In this document: in pieces, positions 23,401 to 34,241 of the stretch | Layout: each line of letters starts with the position of its first letter | Position numbering within the stretch: position 1 is the first letter of the stretch | NCBI GenBank assembly: GCA_037042185.1 | Contig: JAXQJY010000029.1 | Span: 1,302,001 to 1,366,000, forward strand | Direction of reading: 5' to 3' | Source of the DNA: Sordariomycetes sp. S80-01Y | Lineage: Eukaryota; Ascomycota; Sordariomycetes | DNA: 64,000 nt | Notes under the pieces: generated by a model | Databases searched by the model: none | What the model saw: only the letters and a program-made list of their open reading frames with translations | Told to the model about the DNA's origin: nothing | Program-made: the position numbers and the translations under genes

Positions 23401-24134
23401 CCTCTAGCCAGGTAGTTCGCCAGGGCAGATGGCACGGCGCCCCCCTGAGTCCTGTTTGGAACAGATTGGGCGTCCGTTTGCGATACGTATCAGAATCCAC
23501 CGAACCTCCCATTTCCGTATCCCAAAACCAGCTCACTTCCCATTCCTATTCATGCACGATGCCCCAAGTCCTCGAGCTCATCAGGGACGCTGCATGGCTG
23601 CATCCGCTCTCCATCGTCGTGCAGCTCTACGGCGCTGGGCTGCCTCGCCAATGTAGATAGGTGTCTTATCATCTGGGGCTAGCAGGTCCCGCAAACTCAC
23701 GTGTGCCGGCTAACAGAGACATTGTCCCGCCACACCAACCACGAGGTCAGCCGACCCCAAGCACCAGAGCGCACCCTTTTCACCGCCATTCTCTCCAACC
23801 TCCAAACCAACCACATCGCCAGCACACCCCTTGACCGTGCAGTAGCCCGCAGCTCCAGTCTCTCTGCACATTCCCTTCCGGCAGCGCAGAAGCCCGCTCT
23901 TCGACTGCATGAAATCCGATTTCAGCCAGGTCCACTCCTGTTTTCGTGCAGCCGGCTAAGCACCCGATCAGTTTCCTCCATCCAAAGAGGAAGACTGCAA
24001 ATATTGACGGTGGTTGGGACCGCAAAGAAAAAAAATTGCTCGACGCGTTTTCCAACCTGCTCCCGCGTCTTCACCGCCTTCCGCCCAAGCTTGAGCTGTC
24101 AGAGTTTGCAACGGTGTGGGCGCTCGATCTCACG
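20434..24134. other. Long intergenic region, kinase / UTR4 divergent promoters
   Basis: 3.7 kb with no supported gene. On the minus strand, 21066-21875 is open for 269 codons. It has no ATG, is Ser/Pro/His-rich, and is best read as a pyrimidine-rich leader or promoter of the kinase gene. Several 60-160-codon frames on both strands have no family signature. Confidence 0.55.
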
Positions 24135-25110
24135 ATGGCTATTAAATTCGCCGAGTTCGATGTCCTTTTGTTAGATATCGGTGAGTGTCCCAGGCACCAC
24201 CATCCCAGCATCAAATGGAGGTGAAGAATTTGAGCGAGAGATTGATCAAATTTCATCGTAGACCGCTAGCTGACCATTGCTAAATCGTAGAGGGAACCGT
24301 CTGTCCCATATCCTTTGTCAAAGACATCCTGGTAAGTAGCAGCGAACCATCTAGGCACCGTTATCATTTGATGTCCGGCACTTCGAGCTGTGCAACGGCA
24401 AACCAGCAGCATGAAATCCCCCACCCCCAATGCCACTCCATCCCTCCATCAAGGTCGTTGCTGACCTTTTGGACGTATGATCGTAGTTCCCCTATGCCAT
24501 CCAAGCGCTGCCCAAAGTACTGGACCAGCGATGGGACGAGGAAACCTTCGCTCAGTACCGTAATGCCTTTCCGGAGGAGTACAGGAACGATCGCCAAGCG
24601 CTTGAGGAACATGTCCGCGATCTCGTGTCTCGAGATGTTAAGGCCCCTTATCTGAAGGCGCTCCAGGGATACCTCTGGGAAGCGGGCTACGAATCCGGCG
24701 AGATCAAGGCTCCCCTCTTCGACGATGTCCCTCCCTTCATGAAACAGACTCACTCAGCCGGCAAGAAAATCATGATTTACTCCTCGGGTTCCGTGCCCGC
24801 TCAGAAGCTACTCTTCGGCCATACAAATGCTGAGCCGTCAGACATGAGAACGCTCATTTCTGACTGGTTCGACACCGTCAATGCTGGACCAAAGACTAAT
24901 GTGGCGAGTTACAAGGCGATTATGTCCAAGCACCCAGATATCACCCCCGCACGATGGTTGTTTCTGAGTGATAACCTCAAGGAGGTGGACGCCGCACTGA
25001 TCGCCGGAATGCGGAGTCTGCCCGTCGTGAGGCCTGGAAATGTGCCATTGCCAGAGGAACATCCGCTTGAGACTGTCGCCATATCCGATTTCGGTTCGCT
25101 ATCAAGATAG
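24135..25110 (+). CDS. UTR4: Enolase-phosphatase E1 (Utr4/MASA), methionine salvage
   Basis: A HAD-superfamily bifunctional enzyme of the methionine salvage pathway. It enolises 2,3-diketo-5-methylthiopentyl-1-phosphate and then removes the phosphate, yielding the acireductone. Exons 24135-24180, 24291-24331 and 24487-25110 join to 236 residues. The nucleophile motif DIEGT (14-18, Asp14) is split by intron 1, then come CPISFVKDIL and FPYA. Later motifs are MIYSSGSVPAQKLLFGHT (the Ser/Lys region) and WLFLSDNLKEVDAALIAGM (the acidic metal motif). Two short 5' exons with one long 3' exon make the start easy to miss in automatic annotation. The gene converges with BMT2. Confidence 0.94.
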
Positions 25111-25463
25111 CCAGTGGAACTCGCTTCTCGATGCAACTTGGCATCGGCAGGCCTCCGAGCTCGATCGCTCGAAAGCGCTGCGCTTGACCTTCTCCAACAG
25201 TCGCCTAGCGCAAAGTTGATAGAGCCAATGTGAGCAATTTGAGAGCGCCGGCATCGTTCAGTCGAAGCTACCCCTCGAATAGAGTACATTTGTCGCCCTC
25301 CCTTTCGTGTGGCTGCTAATGCTGCTCGGGATCATGTGTCTTGTCCAGTCCGGATAGTGATGTCTCACTTATCGTTGATCGCACAAGCGAGAGCGCTGAT
25401 CGCACCATACGATGTGTCAAGGATGCAGCCGTTGCACCGCTGCAACATTCGGTCTTGGACGCT
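25111..25463. other. Convergent 3' gap, UTR4/BMT2
   Basis: 353 bp of presumed 3' UTRs. No gene is seen. Confidence 0.55.
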
Positions 25464-26342
25464 TCATTTATCGGGTGTCAATCCATCAAGCGTGATGACA
25501 AAGTTGTTCCTCGTCCTCCCCGGATTGATTTCTTTCTTCGGAAAAATGGCCGTCGGCGTCCCTGGTGTGCCACCCATCAGCCAGAGGCTGTATGCGAGCT
25601 TCTGCGTCATCTTGCGCTGGATACGGGAGTATCCCAAGGCGTTCATGATTTCTTCAAAGCGCTTTTCTGTCATGTACCGCGAATTCTCGAAGCAGCTCCG
25701 CGGCAAGACCATGAAGACAGATGGGAAGACCGAGTCAACCTTTGTCGCTGTACCAACCTCCGTAGTTTTGTCTAGGAAAGACAGTGTCCGCTGCAGCATC
25801 TTTCCCCTCGTCGCGGCGTCGGGAACAAAGTTGACGACCAGGCTCAAAGAAATGATGTCAAACTTCTCTGACTTGTCCCTCGGAATCGGCCGCTCCATGA
25901 AGTCCTGCTGTTCGATCCCTGGTTCCTGGCTGTGAAGGTCGATATGGACTGAATTGAACAGTCCGCTCATTGAGCAAGCGTTCTTGGTGCTCAACGCGCC
26001 AACCTCCAGTAACTTGAACGTCCGACCATCCTTCTTCATCGCTTCCTTTGGTAGCCAATCCATGAGAACCCTTGACGTGTCGCCCCCTCGATCATGACTC
26101 TGGCCCTGAAGACTCGCTTGCTGGTAGTGATCCAATCCGCCCAACTTGACCAACTCCTTCTCAATGAGCGCTTCTTCGACCTTGTCTCCCTTGGCCTTGG
26201 CCTGCAAGCGCCGCTTCTCGAGTTGGTGGTGGGTGTTGATGAGACTTCTGCTGGCTCTCCGAGACATTGTTCGTGACGACTTGGCCATCGGCGGCCGGCC
26301 AGCCTTCAGGCTAGCTAGCGTCGTTTTCTTTGATGAACCCAT
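25464..26342 (-). CDS. BMT2: 25S rRNA adenine-N1 methyltransferase Bmt2
   Basis: A nucleolar SAM-dependent enzyme that makes m1A at A2142 (yeast numbering) of 25S rRNA. Intronless, 292 residues from the ATG at 26342. A basic N-terminus (MGSSKKTTLASLKAGRPP) precedes helical segments and KLGGLDHYQQASLQG. The SAM-binding strand follows (TFKLLEVGALSTKNACS), then IDLHSQEPGIEQQDFMERP, and FDIISLSLVVNFVPDAATRG, which carry the family's conserved blocks. The tail, WLMGGTPGTPTAIFPKKEI, is also typical. The length agrees with fungal Bmt2. It is divergent from the uL23 gene with 488 bp between starts, so a ribosome-assembly factor and a ribosomal protein share a promoter region. Confidence 0.92.
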   Translation of the reverse strand: MGSSKKTTLASLKAGRPPMAKSSRTMSRRASRSLINTHHQLEKRRLQAKAKGDKVEEALIEKELVKLGGLDHYQQASLQGQSHDRGGDTSRVLMDWLPKEAMKKDGRTFKLLEVGALSTKNACSMSGLFNSVHIDLHSQEPGIEQQDFMERPIPRDKSEKFDIISLSLVVNFVPDAATRGKMLQRTLSFLDKTTEVGTATKVDSVFPSVFMVLPRSCFENSRYMTEKRFEEIMNALGYSRIQRKMTQKLAYSLWLMGGTPGTPTAIFPKKEINPGRTRNNFVITLDGLTPDK

Positions 26343-26616
26343 ATTTCCTGACTCTATTCGACGATGGGAGTTTCGCAGCAGCACCAGATCTGCCCAGTAT
26401 GTATAGGGGATGGTCCTCGGTTCAACAAGTGCCAGATGTGTCGCTGCTGAGACTTGTTGCGTGTGAGCTCAAGGGCGTCAAAAGGCGCTCCATGTTCCTT
26501 GCCACCTATTAGATAGCATTCTGAAGTATTCAGCCCGACTAGCGAGAGCCAAATGCGCGAATTCGAGTCGTTGGGCTGCGATGATACGGCACTCACGAGG
26601 TTCAAGAAAGGGTCAT

Positions 26617-26622
26617 CACGTG
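26617..26622. promoter_or_regulatory. CACGTG box 1
   Basis: An exact palindromic E-box in the BMT2/uL23 intergenic region. It is a candidate site for a Cbf1-type bHLH factor. Confidence 0.4.
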
Positions 26623-26645
26623 CTAGCACCGAACGCTGGGAGTAA

Positions 26646-26651
26646 CACGTG
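26646..26651. promoter_or_regulatory. CACGTG box 2
   Basis: A second exact E-box, 29 bp from the first. Two copies this close are unlikely by chance. Confidence 0.4.
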
Positions 26652-26697
26652 ACTTGCAGTGAACCAGCACAGCCAATCAACGACCCTCAGCCCCTGC

Positions 26698-26706
26698 AAC
26701 CCTAAC
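26698..26706 (+). promoter_or_regulatory. Telobox AACCCTAAC upstream of uL23
   Basis: An exact telomere-repeat-like site 125 bp before the uL23 ATG. It is a candidate Tbf1 site, by analogy with other ascomycete ribosomal-protein promoters. Confidence 0.45.
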
Positions 26707-26830
26707 AATCCGCCCACAACTGAACGCCGATAACCCAATTTTTCGAACTTTTCGGATCTTCTTCCACGACCTCACTAACCCACCAGCACAACCTCAACTT
26801 CCCGTGTGCCCGACATACACAACCGACAAA

Positions 26831-27611
26831 ATGGCCGGAAAGGACGCTGCCAAGGGCAAGAAAGGTACGGATATGAAATGAGACGGCCGAAACAAAATCT
26901 GGCTGGCCGCCGCCCCTCGACGCAACGACACAAGAAGCCCTCTCCGAACAATTCGATCAACCCCTCATGGTGGAAGAATACGACGGAGGGGGGTAGATGT
27001 GTCCCGCATCATGGCAGCAGCAGATTTTGCGAGTTCTGTAAAGAGCGATTGCTGATGCGTTTTGTGTATAGCCGCCCCTAAGGGTCTCAAGCAGGCCAAC
27101 GCCGCCGCTAAGGCTGCTCTCAAGGGCGTACGTTCTCCCAAACATCTCGACCTATTTGCGACACTAACATCGGATAGACCTCTTCCCAGAAGAACCGCAA
27201 GGTCCGCCTGAGCACCTCCTTCCACCGCCCCAAGACCCTGGTGGTCTCGCGCGCCCCCAAGTACCCGCGCAAGTCTATCCCTCACCAGCCTCGTCTGGAT
27301 GAGCACAAGATTGTCGTCCACCCTCTCAACACCGAGAGCGCCATGAAGAAGATGGAGGAGCACAACACCCTTGTCTTCATTGTCGACATCAAGGCCAACA
27401 AGGCCCAGATCAAGCAGGCCCTCAAGAAGCTCTACGACATCGACACCCTCAAGATCAACACTCTCATCCGGTAAGCCCCCTTTGTCCTAGAGACAGGATA
27501 CAATGAAATACTAACATTGACAGCCCCGATGGTTCCAAGAAGGCCTACGCCCGCCTGACGCCCGACGTTGATGCTCTCGACATCGCCGCCAACAAGCTGT
27601 CTCTGGTTTAA
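26831..27611 (+). CDS. 60S ribosomal protein uL23 (L23a/L25)
   Basis: A large-subunit protein at the tunnel exit, a docking point for SRP and nascent-chain factors. Exons 26831-26864, 27072-27127, 27178-27470 and 27524-27611 give 156 residues. The N-terminus [20 protein letters not shown] is the basic eukaryotic extension. The core has [58 protein letters not shown] and the end [18 protein letters not shown]. Intron 1 is unusually long for the locus (207 bp). The ATG is immediately preceded by an A-rich context (cgacaaaATG). Divergent from BMT2 and convergent with TIM8. Confidence 0.96.
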
Positions 27612-28009
27612 GCTGGGGAAGTATGGTTGTGGTTTTGTTTATTGGGCTCGGTTAGGTCAAACTTCAAAGCATGGGCATCGGAAAAGGCGCATAGAGCATG
27701 ATTTCGGGTCAAAAATGATGATGAATCCAGACCAGCCAGTTCTCGAGGTGCAACTTTCTTGTGTGATTTGTTTGATATAGGTGAATCGATACCTTCTATG
27801 TCCGTAGCGTACATCTCTTATCAAGACATAGAGATGATTTACCATCCTAAATGATGCCCCATTCTTCTTGTAGTCATACATATCAACGCCCTCGCAGGTC
27901 GTCCGGTTTTACAATAGCACATGTGTACAACATTGCGCTGCGGAGTCCCTGCCCGAGGCGCTACTCTTTTCTGCACTCATCCCATCGGTCTCTACACCTT
28001 AGAAGCAAG
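27612..28009. other. Convergent 3' gap, uL23/TIM8
   Basis: 398 bp between stops, AT-rich, with presumed 3' UTRs. No gene is seen. Confidence 0.55.
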
Positions 28010-28364
28010 TTATCCCCTCATCGAGCTCAAGTGCTTCACAGTAAGCTGGTTCAGATCCATGAACCTGTTTACGCAGTTCGCCAGACAACCCTCCTCGTTC
28101 TTGTCGAGCTTCGAGCCGCTGATGTTGTCCACACACTTTGTCCAGCAAGTCTGCGCAAGCGAGTGAGTCTCTGCCGCTATGTTAGCCACTATTCTACTCC
28201 GACGTCCCTCTATCTAGCGCGCAATGATGGGGAAGGCAGTGGTGCGCCTTACGTTGCTGGATGTAGGATCGCTGCTGCGTCTGGCCGAGGAATGTGCGGA
28301 TCTCGTTCTTGTCAGCGTCGTTGAGCTTGCCGACGTCGAGGTTATCGATCTGGGGAGAGGCCAT
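28010..28364 (-). CDS. TIM8: Mitochondrial intermembrane-space chaperone Tim8
   Basis: A small Tim protein that, with Tim13, carries hydrophobic precursors across the intermembrane space. Exons 28253-28364 and 28010-28170 (82-bp intron) give 90 residues. The twin CX3C motif is complete: CWTKC (Cys46, Cys50) and CLANC (Cys66, Cys70), spaced as expected for two disulfides via Mia40. The segments after the motifs ([30 protein letters not shown]) fit Tim8 better than Tim9, Tim10 or Tim13. There is no cleavable presequence, as usual for this family. The neighbour on the right is in the same orientation, one of only three tandem pairs here. Confidence 0.9.
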
Positions 28365-29127
28365 CGCTTCGGTTTCGTGGGTTCAGGGCGTTTGCTAGGG
28401 CTGTTCTTTGGATGATGATGTCGAGATCTGGACGAGGCCGGCAGAGCTTGAAGACTTTCCCAGGGCTCCACCGTTATGGAATGGCGGATGGGCCAATGAG
28501 GTGCCACAAGGCTACAGCAGTTCCTTCATCACGGGCAAGAAAAGAGAACAATCCAAAGTCCCTTGTCCTATAAACTTCGATTAATACGAAGCAACAAAAG
28601 TGTTGATCAATCTACTCAGGCTGCAATTCACCTTGTCCTGTAGGCCGTGGCGTTAATCCACATGCCGTGACTGATTGAAATACAAACAGCTACCCTACAG
28701 CTCTCGGAGGTGAACTTGGATCTTACAAGTCCATCGACTGCGGATTATCAATGGACTCAAAGGAGCTTCGCTGTCTGCCCTTGCCGTTGCGTGTTAATAC
28801 ATAGGCGTTGATGCATGTCTTGTATCGCAGTTTTTGGGTTGCGGCCTTTGACCGGTCTATGTCAACTGTTTGACAGTATGAATGCAGAGTCCGAGTCAAA
28901 GATTATATGTTCAACGCCGCAGAACCATATGTGGCCTTCGTTCTTCCAGTCAATGATGACATGTGAACAAACTAGTGCAATATCTCTCATTATTCAGCAT
29001 GCGTTACTAAATGTTCGTATTTGCGCGCACTCAGGAACCCGCCAGGTCTATACAACCCACGATACACAAACCTAGCATGACTCCCTTTATCTACAAAACA
29101 AGCATAAGACATTATTTAACTCAACCA
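28365..29127. other. Intergenic, TIM8 promoter and Mg transporter 3' end
   Basis: 763 bp without a supported gene. Open frames are short and unconserved. Confidence 0.55.
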
Positions 29128-31028
29128 CTAGATCCACTTGTAGTACCTCGCCCATCCTAAGATCAGAGCACATAGCACAGCCATACAGCTAAGGATCGTA
29201 AAGAACGGCCCAAGGTTGTTCCCGGCATTTTGGAAAGGAACAGGAACGTTCATACCGAACACACCACTCACAAGGTTCAGCGGCACAAGCACCGACGCCA
29301 GGAACGTGATCTTGCTGAGCACTCGGTTGGTGTCGGTGCCCTGCGCGATGCTATTAATGGACAGAGTGGCAAGGTAGTTGCTGTGAGCGCGAGAGAGGAT
29401 CTTTTCGAAGTGGCCCAGGTTCGTGGCCATAGTGACAACGTGATCCTGGATGTCACCCAGGTACATGCCAATGTCCATGCGGGGGGTAACCTGGTAATTC
29501 TCGTTGCAGCGCTTCGTGAAGCCGCGAAGGACGTCGGCTTTACCGCCTAGGAGACGGAGCAGAGCCATACAGTTCTTTCGAGATTGGCCGATAGATCGAA
29601 GAAAGGAACTGGAGTCGTCGTCGCGCATGACGAACACTTCGTCCTCAATGGAGTCAGCCTCAAGCTCGAGCTGGCGAATGGCAGGCCCGAAAGAATCGAC
29701 GATGTTGTCACTAAAGAAAGTTAGTCCTGTATTCACCAGAAGCAGTAGGTCGTTACTGACATCAAGGCATAGCAGATCCAGTCGCTGCTGAGAGAGACGT
29801 AGTCCCTCAAAGCAGTGATGCGCTTGCGCACCTCTGAAGCGTGCGAATTGGGTTGGAAGCTGAAGCTCAGGGTTCCCTCGCGGAAGACTACCACGTAGAT
29901 GTTGAACGGTTCATACTCCTTCCCCTCCGGCTCCTCCACGACGTAGAAGGAGCGGAAACAAGCGAAGTAGTAAGAGGGGAAGAGCTCAATTTTCTCGCGA
30001 GCCTCTTGCGTGATGATATCTTCGATGGTCAACGGGTGTATCCCGAAAGCTTTGCAGATGCCTTGCACCTCCTCCTTTGAAGCGCTGTTGACGTTGAGCC
30101 ACCAGACACCGTCTGACTCGTCCTGAGGAAGCTCGAAGAGGTTTTGAAGGCTCTCTCCCGGGAGGACCAGGTCAGACATCTCGGCGGCATGGATCGTGGA
30201 CTCCCAGGCCGAAGAAAAGAAGCTGAAGCGGTTGCCATCAGCGAAGTTCGGCGGGGGCTTGGGTTTCTCCTGCTCCTCAGCGGCCTTTTCGCGGGCAACG
30301 GAGTCGTCGGAGGGCATGTCGAGGATGTCTCCATCAGCGGTCGATACTTGGTTTCGGCGAGTCTCGGTGTTCTGGAGCGAGAGATTGTTGAAGCTTGCCC
30401 TGTCACGCTCCTCGCGGCTTTGAACTCGGGCAGCTTGCTCGGCGGCCAGGAAATTCTCGAGGAAATCGAAATCAATGTTGATGCCGTCTTTTCGAGGGGG
30501 ATCTTGATGCGGGAAGCAGACGTCTTCCTCAGCAGTCTTGTTGGTGAGCATGGACCGTGAGTCCTTGTCAAGTGTCTGGGGCCTGCTGCGAGTGCTGCGA
30601 CGGGAGGACATCGACATAACCCGGCTCACGGCGTCATCGTCGGGCATCGAAGAGAAGGAAGGCCCTCTCTCGCGGCGACGAGCAGCCGCAAACGCCTTGA
30701 CAGAATTGGGAGGCGAAATCTCCCTGCCCTCGGCGGACTCGACAGTTGGTCGGCGAGCGCGACGAGGAGGCGCAGAAGGTTCAGCGTTGGGATCGCTGTC
30801 GTCGATCGCCTCCTCAAAATCACGGACACGGATCGCTGGAGTCTCGGGTTGGTCCCTGCCATCGCGGCTGGCTTGGGCCTGACGAGCTCCGTACAAGCTA
30901 TCAAAGGTGCCCCGGCGAGGTCGGTCAACCTTTTGCGAGGAGGTCGAGTGATGGCGGTGGTCGTCGAGCTCAGGCACGGGTGTGTCGTAGCCCGGATCCT
31001 CAACAATCTCGCCGCTGTGGTGGGACAT
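29128..31028 (-). CDS. CorA-type magnesium transporter (Alr1/Mnr2 family)
   Basis: A Mg2+ channel of the CorA superfamily. Exons 29761-31028 and 29128-29710 give 616 residues. The N-terminal ~250 residues are low-complexity (Arg/Ser/Pro-rich, several RRxS phospho-sites). The CorA cytosolic funnel follows: WWLNVNSASKEEVQGICKAF, GIHPLTIEDIITQEAREKIE, YVVVFREGTLSFSF and RDYVSLSSDWICYALID. Two C-terminal membrane helices flank the selectivity motif GMN (Gly575-Asn577, in VSGVFGMNVP). The order and loop suggest the vacuolar Mnr2 or plasma-membrane Alr1 type; which one is not decidable here. The intron donor is GTCAGT, less common but in frame at ALI|DNIVDSFGP. Divergent from SPC1 by 1.2 kb. Confidence 0.93.
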
Positions 31029-32236
31029 TGTGACTGTTCAGCCTGTTCTGTACCCTTGTTCTGGCTGTTGTGATGCCGCTCGTGAGTGTAGCGACGATCT
31101 TTCTTGGTCGTTGGAGGCAATTATAACCTCTTTTTCCTGCAACTCGGCGCCGCTGGCGTTTCGTATGGCCTGACTCAAACGACGGCCACCATATTTGTCC
31201 AGCGATCTGAAATCCCTGCTCAGTCAAAGACTGCGCACCCGGCGCGTCCACGGCGCGCCGAGTAGTCGTTTGGAAGCAACGTGGTATACTCGATCCGGTT
31301 TCGTCCGGAACGACTTGCGGATATGGTCCGTCTAGAAAAGGTAAAGCGAATGTGTATCGGTAGTTCGTGTGGTTAAAGCCCAGTTATGGAGGCTTCCTGC
31401 TAACTCCGCTGTAGACCCAGTCACCTAGGCCGAGGAGCGAAGGGTGGGAGATCGTCTTTGAGGCGAATTGAGCCAACTTGAAGACTTGTCGGGTTATCGT
31501 GGGTAGAAAATCGTTGCAGTATGCGAGATATCGTCTCACACGTGCTGCAACAGCGCGATCGGTCGAAATTTCGATCAGAAATCAGAACCGAACTCAGCAA
31601 ATTCGAGCGCCGGACGAATCGAGGGTACGAGGTTGGTGGGATTTGCTCTCACGAGAGACGCGGGAGATGTTGGTTGAGCAAGAAGACGAAGCCAGGCGAC
31701 CCGCTGCGGAAAACAAGCCGGGGCCGGAGATTTGACAAGTGATGATGTTGTTATGCTGTGGTAGCAATGGTGCGAGGAAAAGAAAAGGTCCAGGTCCAGG
31801 TTTGTTGGGAGCCTTTGTGGTTGTCGGGATGAGTCGTCGAGCTTGGGCGCAGAAAGGGGAGAAATGGAAAACCCTACTTCCGTCATAGGGCCAAAATTTG
31901 CATGTGGTTTGCGCGGGCTCTGGTTGGCTCAGTCAGCCGATGCCGCCACTGGAATAGGCTCTCCCACAGTGCCGCAGCTCGGACGCTGCCCGCCCATCCC
32001 TGCATCCGAGACGGAGATCGACTGGTCTGGCCCAAGCCTGGCGTCTTGCGTCGTGGCCCCATCACCAGGACCTCCATCAGTGACGATATCAACCAATTGT
32101 TCGACTCGGAGACGCCGCTGTCCGTCATCCATCGCCATCGCCAACAGCCCCAAAGCCGACCAGCATTGCGTTCAAGCCAAGCTTCTCTTCTGCATCCTCC
32201 CAGTGGCTCGGACGAACCCCGTGATCGACCTCCAAC
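31029..32236. other. Shared upstream region, Mg transporter (-) / SPC1 (+)
   Basis: 1.2 kb between divergent starts. No gene or clear regulatory element is recognised. Confidence 0.5.
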
Positions 32237-32636
32237 ATGGCAGAGGAGCTTCTCGACAAGGTCCGCGATGTGGTGGAGGGCGAGATTGTACGTCGCAATT
32301 ATCGAAACCAGCGCGCATTATGGACTGACATCATGTTCATAGGACTTTGAGGGTCAACGCCGATCAGAAATGGTGGCGACCATAATGTTGTCTGTATCTG
32401 GTGTATGTATACGCTCCAAGACGCGGGCGCAACACGCATGCTAACACCATCTGTAGCTGCTCTCACTCAACATCGGATATGTCAGGCAAGATATCATACT
32501 GGCAATGTACATTGGATTGGCTGGGACTGCTCTCACGTTCCTTGTCGTGGTGCCGCCGTGGCCTATCTGGAACCGGAACCCCGTCAAATGGCTGCCCGTG
32601 AACTCGGGAACCAGCACGATCACGAGTACGGGATGA
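32237..32636 (+). CDS. SPC1: Signal peptidase complex subunit Spc1 (SPCS1)
   Basis: A small non-catalytic ER-membrane subunit of signal peptidase. Exons 32237-32287, 32343-32402 and 32457-32636 give 96 residues. The cytosolic start MAEELLDKVRDVVEGEIDFE and QRRSEMVATIMLSVSG lead into two membrane helices (LLSLNIGYVRQDIILAMYIG and LAGTALTFLVVVPPWPIW). A loop and KWLPVNSGTS complete the protein. The FxGQ....E pattern and WPxWNRNPxxWLP tail are family marks. Exon 2 ends at GGT before a GTATGT donor; the alternative donor two bases upstream would break the frame. The stop codon lies only 166 bp from that of RBX1. Confidence 0.9.
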
Positions 32637-32802
32637 TCGCGAATAGCCGCCGAGATAGAAAGCTCTGCCATCCCTTCATGCAGCCGCTCGCGATGTCTAT
32701 GCAAGCATGTCGCCTTAACTCCTTGTGATAAAAACGCCAGCCCTGTGTATTGCCTCGTAACGTCGGTTTATTCCATTTCAAGTCGTGTACGCAGTTTCCG
32801 CC

Positions 32803-33286
<484 letters not shown>

Positions 33287-34241
33287 CTTGACGGTGAAGC
33301 TCGAAACCCGGAGATTCGCGCAAACGTTGGGGGTCAATAAAGGCTGTATGTGGAGGCGGGAGAGAAGAGTGGATTTGACGAGGCGACGGGAGTTGGAAGG
33401 TGCTTAAGAACCTTGAGCGTTAGGGGAAGAGTATTGAAGATGTTAACGCAAGTCGGAGTTCAGTTGGTAACGAAGTCCAAGGCTCCCGACCGACCCCACT
33501 GGATGAGGCAGGCAGGCTGGCGAAGGCAGACGTGGGGTTTAAGCCAGCGCTGCCCGGGCTCGCCACACGGTGCTGCAGCGCAGCAGCCTGAGCGAGGGCT
33601 TGGAGCAATGCTGCCACCCCATCAAGTACGCACTGTGCTCTCTGCATTCGCCGTGGACGAGAAGCAACACAGATTTTGGTGATGCCGGTTGTCATACCAC
33701 TGAAGGAAATGAGTCATTGGTAGATCCTTGAAAACAAACGTTCTTGAAAACAAATATTTCCAGAGCTGTTAGGCGCCGAGACCCAGCTTCCAGCCAGCCC
33801 TCAGCCATCTCTCAGCCACCAGTGGCTCACCCGACCTCACTTATCAGCTGTGTCAGGGTCCTGCCTGCAACCAGCGTCAAGCTGGCTCTGTGCACGGACC
33901 ATTAGCATTGGCAGTGACGACTGTCAGGTCAGGCCTTAACAACTGAACCGCCTCGCCTCAGCCCTTTGTGCCCCTCTCCCTTCTTCCACTTTCGCATCCT
34001 CGACATTCCTTCTCTTCCCTCCCAATCCTTCCGTCAACTTTATCTCTTTGCTTGGAAGGAAGCGCAATGGTCAACTTGAGATACAGCGATTCATACAACG
34101 ACGACACTTCCGCAAACTTCGCTCCTCCACACCCCAACCATCCACCTGGGTCATAAGTCAACCGCAGCGCCGCAATCCAGTCTCGTCGGCTTGCCTTCCA
34201 CCGAATCTTCGATAGTCCCATCCACATTCCATGCGCACGAG
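33287..34241. other. Shared upstream region, RBX1 (-) / PNRC-motif gene (+)
   Basis: 955 bp between divergent starts. A small ORF at 34067-34156 (MVNLRYSDSYNDD...) ends 85 bp before the annotated start of the next gene. It could be an upstream ORF in its leader. Joining it to the main frame would need an intron of only 31 bp. Confidence 0.45.

Larger units (their letters stand above)
26343..26830. promoter_or_regulatory. Shared promoter, BMT2 (-) / uL23 (+)
   Basis: Two exact CACGTG boxes (26617-26622 and 26646-26651), a CCAAT box (26673-26677) and a telobox AACCCTAAC (26698-26706) are seen directly within 90 bp, 125-215 bp upstream of uL23. Cbf1 (CACGTG) with Tbf1 (ACCCTAA) is the known ribosomal-protein control pair in Candida; use here is inferred. 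Confidence 0.55.

Noticed and set aside
26865-27071. Possible intronic snoRNA in the long first intron of uL23
   Set aside because: I found no convincing box C/D or H/ACA pair in the right places.
34067-34156. Upstream exon for the PNRC-motif gene
   Set aside because: Joining it in frame would require an intron of about 31 bp, shorter than fungal introns normally are. It may instead be an upstream ORF.
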